The notes beneath the pieces were generated by a model. It was not told the origin of the DNA. It saw nothing but the letters and a program-made list of their open reading frames with translations, and ran no database searches. From NCBI RefSeq assembly GCF_030908405.1, contig NZ_CP133089.1, positions 62,001 to 126,000 on the forward strand: a stretch of DNA of 64,000 bases, given 5' to 3'. Shown one piece after another: positions 27,329 to 35,992 of this stretch. Positions within the stretch are counted from its first letter, which is position 1; each line of letters starts with the position of its first letter. Source of the DNA: Aminobacterium sp. MB27-C1. Its GTDB lineage: Bacteria; Synergistota; Synergistia; Synergistales; Aminobacteriaceae. Made by a program: the position numbers and the translations under genes.

Positions 27329-28333
27329 ATGACGAACATGGTAGATGATAACTCTCCCCTTCTTGATATTCGCAATCTTTCCGTGCGTTTTAATACAGAT
27401 TCGGGTGTTGTCGAAGCTGTAAATAACCTGAATCTTTTTCTGCGCAAGGGAAAAGCTCTTGGTCTCGTTGGTGAGACTGGAGCGGGTAAGACTACCACAG
27501 CTCTTGCCGTCCTTCGCCTTATTCAATCTCCTCCTGGAGAAGTAACAAACGGAGAAATCATTTTCGAAGGTCAGGATATTATGAAAATGACCGAAGCCGA
27601 AATGCGGCATATTCGTGGAGACAGGATCGCTATGATTTTCCAGGATCCCATGTCCTCTCTTAACCCCATTATGACTGTTGAAGAACAAATAATGGAAATG
27701 ATTTCACTCCATTCTGACTTAAATAAAGAACAAGCTCACGAACGTGCTCTTGAAATGTTGAAGCTTGTCGGAATACGCACAGAACGAGCAAAGGATTTCC
27801 CTCACCAGTTTTCCGGCGGAATGCGCCAAAGGGTAGGTATTGCCATTGCTCTTGCATGTAAGCCAAGTCTTTTGATTGCAGACGAAGCAACTACGGCTCT
27901 CGATGTAACAATACAGGCACAGGTTTTGGAGCTTATTAAAGAACTTCAGTCTGTTGTTAACACGTCATTGATTTTAATTACCCACGATTTGGGAATTGTT
28001 TCTGAGATCTGCGATGACGTAGCGATTATGTACGCTGGCCGTTTGGTCGAGTATTCAGATATTCGGAGTTTGTACAGTAAACCCATGCATCCTTACACAC
28101 AGGGCCTTTTTAATGCTGTCCCTAGCCTTGATAGTGATATTAGCCAAAAATTACATGTTATTCCTGGGTTGCCGCCCGATCCTACCGATTTGCCGAAGGG
28201 GTGCTGTTTCTCCCCCCGTTGTCCCTATGCTCGGGATATTTGCCACGAAAAAGCTTGTGGCATGAAAGAGTATGAGCCCAATCACTTTGTCGATTGTTAT
28301 TTCCCATTGGGTGTTGAAGGGAGGCGGCCGTAG
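27329..28333 (+). CDS. dppD: Dipeptide ABC ATPase (DppD-like)
   Basis: A 334-residue ATPase. Walker [19 protein letters not shown]-loop [12 protein letters not shown], signature [16 protein letters not shown], Walker [13 protein letters not shown], switch His LITHDLGIV. The C-terminal oligopeptide/dipeptide extension carries the Cys-rich motif [15 protein letters not shown], which in relatives binds a [4Fe-4S] cluster. ATG 27329 is preceded by TAGGTG; upstream in-frame codons fall inside dppC. Confidence 0.94.
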   Translation: MTNMVDDNSPLLDIRNLSVRFNTDSGVVEAVNNLNLFLRKGKALGLVGETGAGKTTTALAVLRLIQSPPGEVTNGEIIFEGQDIMKMTEAEMRHIRGDRIAMIFQDPMSSLNPIMTVEEQIMEMISLHSDLNKEQAHERALEMLKLVGIRTERAKDFPHQFSGGMRQRVGIAIALACKPSLLIADEATTALDVTIQAQVLELIKELQSVVNTSLILITHDLGIVSEICDDVAIMYAGRLVEYSDIRSLYSKPMHPYTQGLFNAVPSLDSDISQKLHVIPGLPPDPTDLPKGCCFSPRCPYARDICHEKACGMKEYEPNHFVDCYFPLGVEGRRP

Positions 28334-29319
28334 TGTGTGCACAGGTCGAAAAAACAGAAACTTTCATAGAGATTAAGCATCTTAAGAAATATTTCAACGT
28401 CCATAAGGGCCTTTTACATGCCGTAGATGATGTCAACCTCTCGATCCCAAGGGGGAAAACTCTGGGATTAGTCGGAGAATCCGGTTGTGGAAAGTCAACA
28501 CTGGGAAGAGTTGTCATTGGTCTTATTGAAGCAACGGGCGGAGAAGTTCTTTTTGATGGAGAAGATACTCTTAAATATAACAAAGAAGAAAGAAACGAAT
28601 TCAGAAAAAGAGCTCAGATCGTATTTCAGGATCCCTTCTCTTCATTGAATCCGAGAATGTCTGTCTCTCAGCTTATTGCCGAACCATTGTTGATTAACAA
28701 GACATGCTCAGGCAAAAAAGAGATAGATGCCAAAATTAAAAAATTAATGGATACGGTAGGACTTGCCGAGAGGCTTGCTACTTCTTTTCCTCATGAGCTT
28801 GACGGTGGTCGTCGTCAGCGCATTGGAGTAGCCAGGGCCCTTGCTCTTGATCCTGATTTTATAGTGCTTGACGAACCCGTTTCGGCGCTTGATGTCTGCA
28901 TTCAGGCTCAGATTCTCAATTTGCTTGGCGATTTGCAAAAAGAACGTGAGTACACCTATCTGTTTATATCTCACGATTTGAGTGTTGTTCGTTACGTTTC
29001 TGATGAAGTGGCTGTTATGTACTTGGGGCAGGTTGTTGAAAAGGCTGAAAATATAGCACTTTTTAAAGAACCGCTTCATCCCTACACGCAGGCTTTACTT
29101 TCAGCTGTTCCCGTTGTGGATTTAGACAACAAAAAGAAAAGAATATTGCTTGAAGGTGATGTCCCTAGTCCAATTAATCCTCCAGCTGGATGTCGCTTTG
29201 CAGGACGTTGTGCCTATCGTCAGGATATATGCACGAAGGAAACGCCGCTTCTTAATGAGATAGAACCAGGGCACTTCGTTTCGTGTCACTTTACTAAACA
29301 TCTAGAACGTCATAAATAA
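28333..29319 (+). CDS. dppF: Dipeptide ABC ATPase (DppF-like)
   Basis: A 328-residue ATPase. Walker A LVGESGCGKSTLGRVV, Q-loop IVFQDPFSSLNP, Walker B FIVLDEPVSALD, switch His FISHDLSVV. The signature region reads LDGGRRQRIGVARAL instead of the usual LSGGxxQR: the conserved Ser is Asp, which is odd because that Ser contacts ATP; the partner site is normal. C-terminal Cys motif GCRFAGRCAYRQDIC. The GTG start shares one base with the dppD stop. Confidence 0.93.
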   Translation: MCAQVEKTETFIEIKHLKKYFNVHKGLLHAVDDVNLSIPRGKTLGLVGESGCGKSTLGRVVIGLIEATGGEVLFDGEDTLKYNKEERNEFRKRAQIVFQDPFSSLNPRMSVSQLIAEPLLINKTCSGKKEIDAKIKKLMDTVGLAERLATSFPHELDGGRRQRIGVARALALDPDFIVLDEPVSALDVCIQAQILNLLGDLQKEREYTYLFISHDLSVVRYVSDEVAVMYLGQVVEKAENIALFKEPLHPYTQALLSAVPVVDLDNKKKRILLEGDVPSPINPPAGCRFAGRCAYRQDICTKETPLLNEIEPGHFVSCHFTKHLERHK

Positions 29320-29331
29320 CGGAGAAAAATT

Positions 29332-29913
29332 ATGCGCTCAAATGCCGAACAGACATCAGAACACATGCGATGGTTTACAGGTGTACCCATAGGAACAAAT
29401 CCTCTCATACTTTTAGATATGGGAATTTCTTCCGTGATTTTGTGGAGCCTTGCTGTTGTTCTTGTCATTTTGCTTCAGGCATTTTTCGGCAAGTCGATGA
29501 GTGGGGCATATATTCGTTCTGCTGTTCTTTTTGCCAATTATCTTGTTGCTTTCGTAGTTGGAGCTTTTTTGATTGTTGCTTTTTTGCTTTTCCCAAATCA
29601 TTACGTGGTTCTCTATCGATTCGACCCTGAGTATGCATATAGCGAAAGCATGAAAGGGAAGAGGTTTTCTTTGAGAGAGAGTATGCACTGGCGTCCCTTT
29701 CAAGTAAACGCTATAGAGAAGTTTAAACGTAACGTTACCAAAAAAGTTCAATGGAGTGACGTGCGTTGCTTCCAGACAATGGATACAATGCACGTTATCT
29801 TCCTGAAAGGAACAAAAGGCACTCTTATGCGAATTTATTGCCCCGATGAGCATGTCTATAGGCAAGCAGTGGCCTATATTCAGCAAAGAGAAATAAAGGA
29901 GATCAAAAAATGA
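29332..29913 (+). CDS. Small membrane protein of unknown function in the peptide operon
   Basis: A 193-residue protein I do not recognise. Two hydrophobic spans at about 30-52 and 60-87 are followed by a cytoplasmic-looking, basic domain of about 100 residues (KFKRNVTKKVQWSDVRCF, KGTKGTLMRIYCPDEHVY) with a beta-alpha feel like a small PH-type or sensor fold. It lies 12 bases after dppF, and its stop overlaps the start of the M20 hydrolase (ATGA), so it is a true operon member. It may help the transporter or hydrolase; no function is claimed. Confidence 0.75.
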   Translation: MRSNAEQTSEHMRWFTGVPIGTNPLILLDMGISSVILWSLAVVLVILLQAFFGKSMSGAYIRSAVLFANYLVAFVVGAFLIVAFLLFPNHYVVLYRFDPEYAYSESMKGKRFSLRESMHWRPFQVNAIEKFKRNVTKKVQWSDVRCFQTMDTMHVIFLKGTKGTLMRIYCPDEHVYRQAVAYIQQREIKEIKK

Positions 29914-31097
29914 ACTCTATCCTTGCTCAGAAGGTTCAGGAATTTGCACAAGATGTCATTGAGTGGAGACATCAGATTCATCAGAACCCTGAATTAGGTT
30001 TTTGTGAATTTGAGACATCCAATTTGATAGAAGAGAAACTTCGTTCTTTTAATGTCGATAAAATTCAAAGAATCGGAAGAAGCAAAACGGGTATCTGTGC
30101 TGAACTTTATGGAACGGGAAACGGGCCAAAGCGCTGTATTGGTCTTCGTGCAGATATTGACGCATTGCCGATTCAAGAACAATCCGGAGTCTCATATGCT
30201 TCTAAAAAAGATGGAGTTTTTCATGGTTGTGGCCATGATTCTCATGCTGCTATTTTGCTTGGTACAGCCTGGCTCCTCAGTGAATTGCGGGATCAGTTTT
30301 CAGGGTGTGTGAAATTCTTTTTTCAACATGCCGAAGAGCTTTCAGGCGGTGGTAAAGAGTTTATAGAAGCAGGAGTAATGGAAAATCCCCACGTTGATGG
30401 AGTGTTGGCCCTCCATGCCCTTCCAGATATATACCTGGGAGAAATAGGCGTTCGAGATGACTTCATGACTGCTGGTATTGACCGAATAAAGATTACTGTA
30501 GAGGGTAAACAGGCTCATGGTGGATATCCTCACTATGGAGTCGATACAATTCTGGCAGCTTCAACCATAGTGACCACACTTCAGAGTCTAGGCTCACGAG
30601 AGCTGGCTCCTACCGATTGTGCTTTTGTAACTTTTGGTCGCATCGAAGGTGGAATATCAAATGCCTATATAGGAGGTCCCGTCGTTATTGAGGGTTCCAT
30701 TCGTTATCTCCGCAAAACGACGCAGGAACGTTTCCATCGGCGAGTCAGAGAAATTGCGACGAATGTTGGGCAAGCGTTACGAGCAAAAGTCACAGTGGAA
30801 ATAACGCCCAATATAATCCCGACATGCGTTGACAAGGAATGGGTAAATCGCGTTCGAAGAGTTTGTCGTGATATTGAATCAGTTGAGAGAGTTGTAGATT
30901 TGCCTTCACCCGCTATGGGAGGGGAGGATTACGCATATTTCTTGGAAAAGGCTCCTGGAACTTTTTTCAGATTAGGAGTCAGAACTCCTGGTGGGCCCCA
31001 TTGTCCAACACATTCAATAGATTTTTATATAGATGATCGAGCTATTCCTATTGGCATGGAGGTGATGGCAGCCGCGACACTTGATGCTTTGCGGTAA
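29910..31097 (+). CDS. M20 family amidohydrolase/aminoacylase
   Basis: A 395-residue zinc hydrolase of the M20D group (IAA-amino acid hydrolase, N-acyl-L-amino acid amidohydrolase). Visible: WRHQIHQNPELGFCEFET, metal ligands in GCGHDSHAAILLGTAWLL, a catalytic Glu pair in FFQHAEELSGG (usually PAEE), LALHALPD, a dimerisation domain with GKQAHGGYPHYGVD, and AMGGEDYAYFLEKAPGTFF with the C-terminal His in THSIDF. It would release amino acids from N-acylated or dipeptide substrates brought in by Dpp. ATG overlaps the preceding stop. Paralogue at 33931. Confidence 0.92.
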   Translation: MNSILAQKVQEFAQDVIEWRHQIHQNPELGFCEFETSNLIEEKLRSFNVDKIQRIGRSKTGICAELYGTGNGPKRCIGLRADIDALPIQEQSGVSYASKKDGVFHGCGHDSHAAILLGTAWLLSELRDQFSGCVKFFFQHAEELSGGGKEFIEAGVMENPHVDGVLALHALPDIYLGEIGVRDDFMTAGIDRIKITVEGKQAHGGYPHYGVDTILAASTIVTTLQSLGSRELAPTDCAFVTFGRIEGGISNAYIGGPVVIEGSIRYLRKTTQERFHRRVREIATNVGQALRAKVTVEITPNIIPTCVDKEWVNRVRRVCRDIESVERVVDLPSPAMGGEDYAYFLEKAPGTFFRLGVRTPGGPHCPTHSIDFYIDDRAIPIGMEVMAAATLDALR

Positions 31098-31157
31098 AAT
31101 TTGATTTTACTCACTTTTGTTTGGCATTACTTACTACTTTTTAAGGAGTGAAGGGAT

Positions 31158-32687
31158 ATGAAGGGAAAGAAATTTTTACACTTGTTCTTTGCTGCAGCTA
31201 TGTTACTCGTAGTCGCAACCGCTGGTTTCGCTGCTACGATGGATACTTTCACTCTCGGTCTTCCGGGAGACGCGAAAAGCCTCGATCCTCAGAAGGCTAT
31301 GGACACCATGTCATTTGCTGTTACTAAACATATTAATGAGCCTCTTGTAACAGTAGATGGTAAAACCAAAAAATTGGTTCCGGTGTTGGCTGAGCGTTGG
31401 GAAATTCTTGACGATCACACGTACAAGTTTTATCTCAAAAAAGGTGTAAAGTTCCATAACGGAGATGAACTTACAGCAGAAGATGTAGTGTATTCTCTGA
31501 AGCGTGTAACGACATCTGAATCTGTTTTCGCCAAGTCAAAGGGCAAATTCATAGATCCTGAGGGATTTGAGATTATCGACAAATATACGGTGATTGTAAG
31601 AACCCGCGGTCCTGTTGGTGGCTGGCTTGACTCTATGAAGCACCCCTACGCCAGTATCTTTTGTAAAAGAGCCGTTGAAGAAGGTGGCAAAGAGTATTTC
31701 CGTAACCCAGTAGGAACAGGCCCCTTCAAATTTAAGAGCTGGATAAAAGGTGAGCGAATTGAACTCACAGCCTTTGAAGACTATCACGGCAAAAAACCGA
31801 ACTTCAAGAACTTCAATATTCTCGTTCTTCCTGACGATAGCAGCAGAGTTATTGCTCTTGAGACAGGCACAGTAGATATGATCTACTCTGTACCACCCAA
31901 TGACTGCCAGAGATTGAAAGAGTCTGAAAAGGTTAAAGTTGTAGAAGCTCCGGGACTTGTTTTGACTTTCCTTGATATGAATACACAGAAGAAACCTCTT
32001 AACGATCCTAAGGTTCGCCTTGCTCTTGAGTATGCTGTTAATAAAGAGGCTTATAACGCTGTTGTCTACCAGGGAACCTCTTCTATTCCCAACGGGCCAC
32101 TGCTTTCTGCCTGTACCTTTAGCCCGGAGAATGTGAAGACATATCCCTACAACCTTGAGAAGGCGAAAGAACTTCTTAAAGAAGCAGGTTATCCAGATGG
32201 CATGACATTAGAGCTCTGGGTCAGCAATTTCCAAGATCAGGTAAATGGAGCTACAGTCATTCAGTCTATGCTTGCTCAGATAGGTATTAAAGTTAATATC
32301 CAGGTTTTCGAATCAGCTGTATTTGACGATCACGTGAAGAAACATACACACGATCTTCTTATCAGCAGATGGGGAATGCAGACAAACCGCGACGCTGGAC
32401 AGTATTGGCTTCCTCTTTTCCATTCTTCAAACGTCAACTCTTCAAACTGGACATTATTGAGCGATAAAGAACTTGATACATATATCGATACAGCGAATAT
32501 AACAATAGATACTGAAAAGAGAACAGAGCTCTTCCAGAAAGCATGGGATAGACTTGATGTTCTTCACCCTGTTGTTGTTCTTGCAGTGCCTCACGAATTG
32601 TATGGCGCCAGAAAAGATTTGGTAGGCGTAGAAGACCTTTATGACGGTCGTTTGAATTACTTGGGGAACCTTTCTTTAGCAGATTAA
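31158..32687 (+). CDS. dppA: Peptide ABC transporter substrate-binding protein (DppA-like, SBP_bac_5)
   Basis: A 509-residue periplasmic binding protein in the normal family order: signal peptide to about residue 26 (AGFAA), FTLGLPGDAKSLDPQ, FYLKKGVKFHNGDELTAEDV, NPVGTGPFKFKSW, then LPDDSSRVIALETGTVDM, MNTQKKPLNDPKVRLALEYA, YNLEKAKELLKEAGYPDG. It feeds peptides to DppBCDF. AAGGAG lies upstream of the ATG. A 60-base gap separates it from the M20 gene, and a strong terminator follows. It serves as the internal reference that shows the permutation of the protein at 21166. Confidence 0.94.
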   Translation: MKGKKFLHLFFAAAMLLVVATAGFAATMDTFTLGLPGDAKSLDPQKAMDTMSFAVTKHINEPLVTVDGKTKKLVPVLAERWEILDDHTYKFYLKKGVKFHNGDELTAEDVVYSLKRVTTSESVFAKSKGKFIDPEGFEIIDKYTVIVRTRGPVGGWLDSMKHPYASIFCKRAVEEGGKEYFRNPVGTGPFKFKSWIKGERIELTAFEDYHGKKPNFKNFNILVLPDDSSRVIALETGTVDMIYSVPPNDCQRLKESEKVKVVEAPGLVLTFLDMNTQKKPLNDPKVRLALEYAVNKEAYNAVVYQGTSSIPNGPLLSACTFSPENVKTYPYNLEKAKELLKEAGYPDGMTLELWVSNFQDQVNGATVIQSMLAQIGIKVNIQVFESAVFDDHVKKHTHDLLISRWGMQTNRDAGQYWLPLFHSSNVNSSNWTLLSDKELDTYIDTANITIDTEKRTELFQKAWDRLDVLHPVVVLAVPHELYGARKDLVGVEDLYDGRLNYLGNLSLAD

Positions 32688-32720
32688 TTTTTCTTTCTCC
32701 GAGCAATTGATCTTATGAAT

Positions 32721-32757
32721 CCTGCTTCGCCTTGTATTCAAGGCGAAGCAGGTTTTT
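32721..32757 (+). terminator. Rho-independent terminator after dppA
   Basis: Perfect 13-bp stem (CCTGCTTCGCCTT / AAGGCGAAGCAGG), 6-base loop, then TTTTT. Confidence 0.95.
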
Positions 32758-32804
32758 CGGCTTTATTGGCAACCTCATGATCAGAGGAATAGCAGGAGGA
32801 AAAA

Positions 32805-33899
32805 ATGATAGATCATAATCGTTTCCAAACACTAGTGGAACTTCTAAACCAAAAAGAGCTGGACGCTGTTTTTCTTGCCCCCTCTTCTGATTTGAAATAT
32901 ATGACCGGATTAAACTTTCATCCAGATTCACGGCTGAAAGGTGCTCTTGTTACCAGAGAAGGAAAGAGTTTTTTCTTATGCCCCTCTCTTCACAGAACAG
33001 ATATGAAAAGTATCGAAGACGATATTCCTATTTTGGAATGGAATGACACTGACTGGTTCCAAGGCGCATTTAAAAAGGGACTTCAGCTTGTAGGTCTCTC
33101 TTCTTCTTGCCGAATTGCCTTTTCTCGAGGAATAGAGGCCGGCGACATGATTGATGCAGTAAAGGGATTAAATGTGGAGTGTGTTAACGGTTTCTTCCTT
33201 CTGGCACCTATGCGTTCCATTAAGAATAAAAAAGAATTAGAACTTATGAGAAAAGCATCTTCCATGAACGATAAAATGATGGAAGCTCTCACTACATATA
33301 TTCGGCCTGGTATATACGAGAGAGACATCATTAAATTTATTATGAATTTTCATGAATCTCATGGCGGTTCTCCTCGCGTACCTTGCGTTGCTTCGGGTAT
33401 TAACAGCGGCAGAGCCCATTATGGAAGAGATAACAATCGCCTTATAGAAAAACAAGACATAGTGATGGTAGATTCTGGCGGATGGTACGATGGATATAGC
33501 CATGATATGACCAGAACATTCTTTGTTGGGGCTCCTACAGATACACAAAGAAAAGTCTATGAAATTGTCTTGGAAGCTCAACTTGCCGCAGAAGAAAAAG
33601 TTCAGATAGGGGCTATCCCCAAGGATATTGATAGCACAGCTCGGGATATTATTACTGAACATGGATACGGAGAAGCTTTTACCCATCGTTTAGGACATGG
33701 TATTGGTATGGATGGTCAGGAGAGTCCCTATATTTCTCAGGCAAATGAAACTCCTCTTGTTGAGGGCAACTGTTTCAGCATAGAACCGGGAATTTATCTC
33801 GAAGGAAAATTTGGAGTTCGTATAGAGGATTTGGTGATGTTAACAGAATCGGGACGAGAGGTTATCAATCTCTTTCCGAAGGAACTCACTATTCTGTAA
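32805..33899 (+). CDS. M24 family aminopeptidase/Xaa-Pro dipeptidase
   Basis: A 364-residue pita-bread metallopeptidase. An N-terminal creatinase-like domain (about 1-130) precedes the catalytic domain with all five metal ligands: Asp in MVDSGGWYDG, Asp in SHDMTRTFFVG, His in HRLGHGIGMDG, Glu in SIEPGIYLEG and Glu in VRIEDLVM. It probably removes residues from proline-containing peptides taken up by Dpp, finishing their degradation in the cytoplasm. AGGAGG precedes the ATG. It starts after the dppA terminator, so it may have its own promoter; the next M20 gene follows by 31 bases. Confidence 0.93.
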   Translation: MIDHNRFQTLVELLNQKELDAVFLAPSSDLKYMTGLNFHPDSRLKGALVTREGKSFFLCPSLHRTDMKSIEDDIPILEWNDTDWFQGAFKKGLQLVGLSSSCRIAFSRGIEAGDMIDAVKGLNVECVNGFFLLAPMRSIKNKKELELMRKASSMNDKMMEALTTYIRPGIYERDIIKFIMNFHESHGGSPRVPCVASGINSGRAHYGRDNNRLIEKQDIVMVDSGGWYDGYSHDMTRTFFVGAPTDTQRKVYEIVLEAQLAAEEKVQIGAIPKDIDSTARDIITEHGYGEAFTHRLGHGIGMDGQESPYISQANETPLVEGNCFSIEPGIYLEGKFGVRIEDLVMLTESGREVINLFPKELTIL

Positions 33900-33930
33900 G
33901 GATATATGAAATAACGAAAGGACGGCGATT

Positions 33931-35118
33931 GTGATGGCTTCTGAAATTCTTCAGAAAGCTCTTGATATAAAAGAGTATATAGTTGAGGCAAAACGTAAAA
34001 TTCACAGAGAACCAGAACTGAGCATGAAAGAGTTTGCAACAACAGCCTTTGTTCAGTCCGAACTGAAAAAAATGGGAGTAGAAATGATTCCCCTTGGTTC
34101 TAATGTTGGCGTTTTGGGAATTATAAAAGGTGAGAAAAAAGGGGAAGGAAAAGTTATTGCTCTTCGTGCCGATATGGATGCTCTTCCCATTCAGGAGACA
34201 ACCGATATTCCCGATAAGTCGATTGTTTCAGGTGTAATGCATGCTTGTGGACACGACTGCCATACAGCGATGTTGCTCGGGGCAGCCAAACTGCTCATGT
34301 CAATGAAGGATCGTTTCTCTGGAACAGTCAAACTTCTCTTCCAGCCAGCAGAAGAAAATCTTGACGGTTCGAAATATATGATAGATCAGGGTGTTCTTGA
34401 TAATCCGAAAGTGGATTACATTTTGGGTCTCCATGGACATTCTTCTTACAATGTAGGAGAAATAGCTCTTAGAGAAGGACCTTATATGGCTTCATCAGAC
34501 TTCTTTACCGCAAAAATTACGGGGAAGAGTGGTCATGGAGCATATCCTCATCGTATAGGCTGCGACCCGATTCTGGCAGCTTCAAATTGTGTTATGGCTA
34601 TTCAGAGTATTATTACTCGTCAAATCGATGCTCTTGATAACCTTGTTATTTCTATTTGTGAGATACATGGTGGTACTGCCAAAAACATTATTCCCGAGAC
34701 TGTTGAATTTTCGGGATCTATCAGATGCCAGAATATGGAAGTAAGAAATTCCATAGAACAGCGTATTCGCGACGTTATTGAGGGTGTAGCGTCTAGCTAT
34801 AAATGTAAGGCGGAGCTTGACTATCATTATGGAGTTCCTCCGCTGAGCAATTCTCCAGAAGTTGTTGAGATTGTTCGCACAAGCGCCAAAAAGGTCATTG
34901 GATCAGAGAACGTTAAATATATAGATATCCCTGCGATGGGGTCCGAAGACTTTTCCAGATATCTTGAGGTTGTTCCAAAAGGCGTTTTTGCCAGAATGGG
35001 AATTTGCGTTCCTGGGAAAAACGTTCCTGTTTTTCATAATGGGAATTTTATCTTCCCTGAAGAAGCTCTTCCTTACGGAACAGCTCTCTTTGTGCAGTTT
35101 GTAATTGATGCTAATTAA
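33931..35118 (+). CDS. M20 family amidohydrolase/aminoacylase (second copy)
   Basis: A 395-residue paralogue of the enzyme at 29910, with the standard motifs: AKRKIHREPELSMKEF, GCDC-free metal site HACGHDCHTAMLLGAAKLL, LFQPAEENLDGSKYM (canonical PAEE), LGLHGH, GKSGHGAYPHRIGCD and AMGSEDFSRYLE. The GTG at 33931 has the best spacing to AAAGGA, but the next codon is ATG (33934), so either may be used. Acts with the M24 peptidase upstream. No terminator is evident before gntR; the gntR promoter lies just after its stop. Confidence 0.92.
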   Translation: MMASEILQKALDIKEYIVEAKRKIHREPELSMKEFATTAFVQSELKKMGVEMIPLGSNVGVLGIIKGEKKGEGKVIALRADMDALPIQETTDIPDKSIVSGVMHACGHDCHTAMLLGAAKLLMSMKDRFSGTVKLLFQPAEENLDGSKYMIDQGVLDNPKVDYILGLHGHSSYNVGEIALREGPYMASSDFFTAKITGKSGHGAYPHRIGCDPILAASNCVMAIQSIITRQIDALDNLVISICEIHGGTAKNIIPETVEFSGSIRCQNMEVRNSIEQRIRDVIEGVASSYKCKAELDYHYGVPPLSNSPEVVEIVRTSAKKVIGSENVKYIDIPAMGSEDFSRYLEVVPKGVFARMGICVPGKNVPVFHNGNFIFPEEALPYGTALFVQFVIDAN

Positions 35119-35130
35119 CAGATTTTTAGG

Positions 35131-35159
35131 TTGACCACTGTATTCATAGATGATATTTT
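35131..35159 (+). promoter_or_regulatory. Predicted promoter of the gntR gene at 35204
   Basis: TTGACC at 35131-35136, 17-base spacer, TATTTT at 35154-35159, with an operator-like palindrome 2 bases further on. The arrangement copies that at 25391-25452. Confidence 0.55.
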
Positions 35160-35161
35160 AA

Positions 35162-35189
35162 TCTTGGTCGACCGATTAATCGACCAAGA
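35162..35189 (+). promoter_or_regulatory. Imperfect palindrome, predicted autoregulatory GntR operator
   Basis: TCTTGGTCGA at 35162-35171 is mirrored by TCGACCAAGA at 35180-35189, with 8 bases between. It contains the same GGTCGACC core as the palindrome at 25425 and lies between the promoter and the gntR ATG. Confidence 0.7.
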
Positions 35190-35203
35190 CGGGGGAAATA
35201 TTA

Positions 35204-35905
35204 ATGGCAGATAATCAAAGGCGCCAATCCCATTCTCAGGGGAAATTGAAAGATCTCGTTACTCGCTATATACGAGAACAGGTTTTTGAAAAAAAGACTT
35301 TACGGTGTGGAGATCAAATCAATGAAAGAGAACTTTCTCGTATTTTGGGTATAAGTCGCTCCCCAGTTCGAGAAGCATTAAATGAACTTGAAGAGCAAGG
35401 TTTAATTTCTTCCATAAGATATAAGGGCTGGTTTGTCTCGACTTTCCGCGAGGAAGATTTTACAGAAATAACTAAGCTTCGTGTTCTTTTGGAACATACC
35501 ATTTTGGAAGCTGTTATTGTAGAGGGCGGACCAAGTGACGAGGAAATAGAGCATCTTGAAGAACTGAATGAAGAGTTATATGCGATTATAAATAGCGACG
35601 TTTTAGGAGAGAAGAAAGCATTCGAATTTGCTGAGAAAGAGATGACTTTCCACGTCTATCTTTGCTCTCTTGCAAAGGATAATTGTATATGGACTCAGAA
35701 AATGCTTAGAAATCTTTTTTATCAAATTCGTTGTTCGTTTGATAGATGGCTTTATCGGGATTGGCAGATGAAAGCCAGTGTTGAAGTTCACGATATGATC
35801 ATTGAATGTTTGCGTAAGAAAGAAGTGATCAAATTACGTGAATTGCTCTTCCGAAGACTTGGAAGAGGAGCTGTTATTTCACCACAAGAGGAAGACGACC
35901 GTTAA
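35204..35905 (+). CDS. GntR-family (FCD/VanR-type) transcriptional regulator of the peptide operon
   Basis: A 233-residue regulator. Winged helix-turn-helix at about 12-78 (LSRILGISRSPVREALNELEEQGLI), then an all-helical FCD-type ligand domain (80-225) with VLLEHTILEAVI and FHVYLCSLAKDN, which likely holds a metal-dependent acid-binding site. GGGGGAAA ribosome binding site before the ATG. Its own upstream region and that of dppB share a GGTCGACC operator, so it probably represses both itself and the peptide genes until a peptide-derived ligand binds. Followed by a bidirectional terminator. Confidence 0.93.
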   Translation: MADNQRRQSHSQGKLKDLVTRYIREQVFEKKTLRCGDQINERELSRILGISRSPVREALNELEEQGLISSIRYKGWFVSTFREEDFTEITKLRVLLEHTILEAVIVEGGPSDEEIEHLEELNEELYAIINSDVLGEKKAFEFAEKEMTFHVYLCSLAKDNCIWTQKMLRNLFYQIRCSFDRWLYRDWQMKASVEVHDMIIECLRKKEVIKLRELLFRRLGRGAVISPQEEDDR

Positions 35906-35920
35906 AAAGACTGAAAAGGA

Positions 35921-35956
35921 AAAAGGGGGCGGATTTCAAAAATCCGCTCCCTTTTT
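35921..35956. terminator. Bidirectional terminator between gntR and the convergent lyase gene
   Basis: 16-bp stem with one G-U pair (A-run, GGGGGCGGATTT paired with AAATCCGCTCCC, T-run) and a 3-base loop. A and T tracts on both flanks allow use from either strand. Confidence 0.9.
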
Positions 35957-35992
35957 AATATCTATTTCTTGTACTGTATGATATCACTCAAT

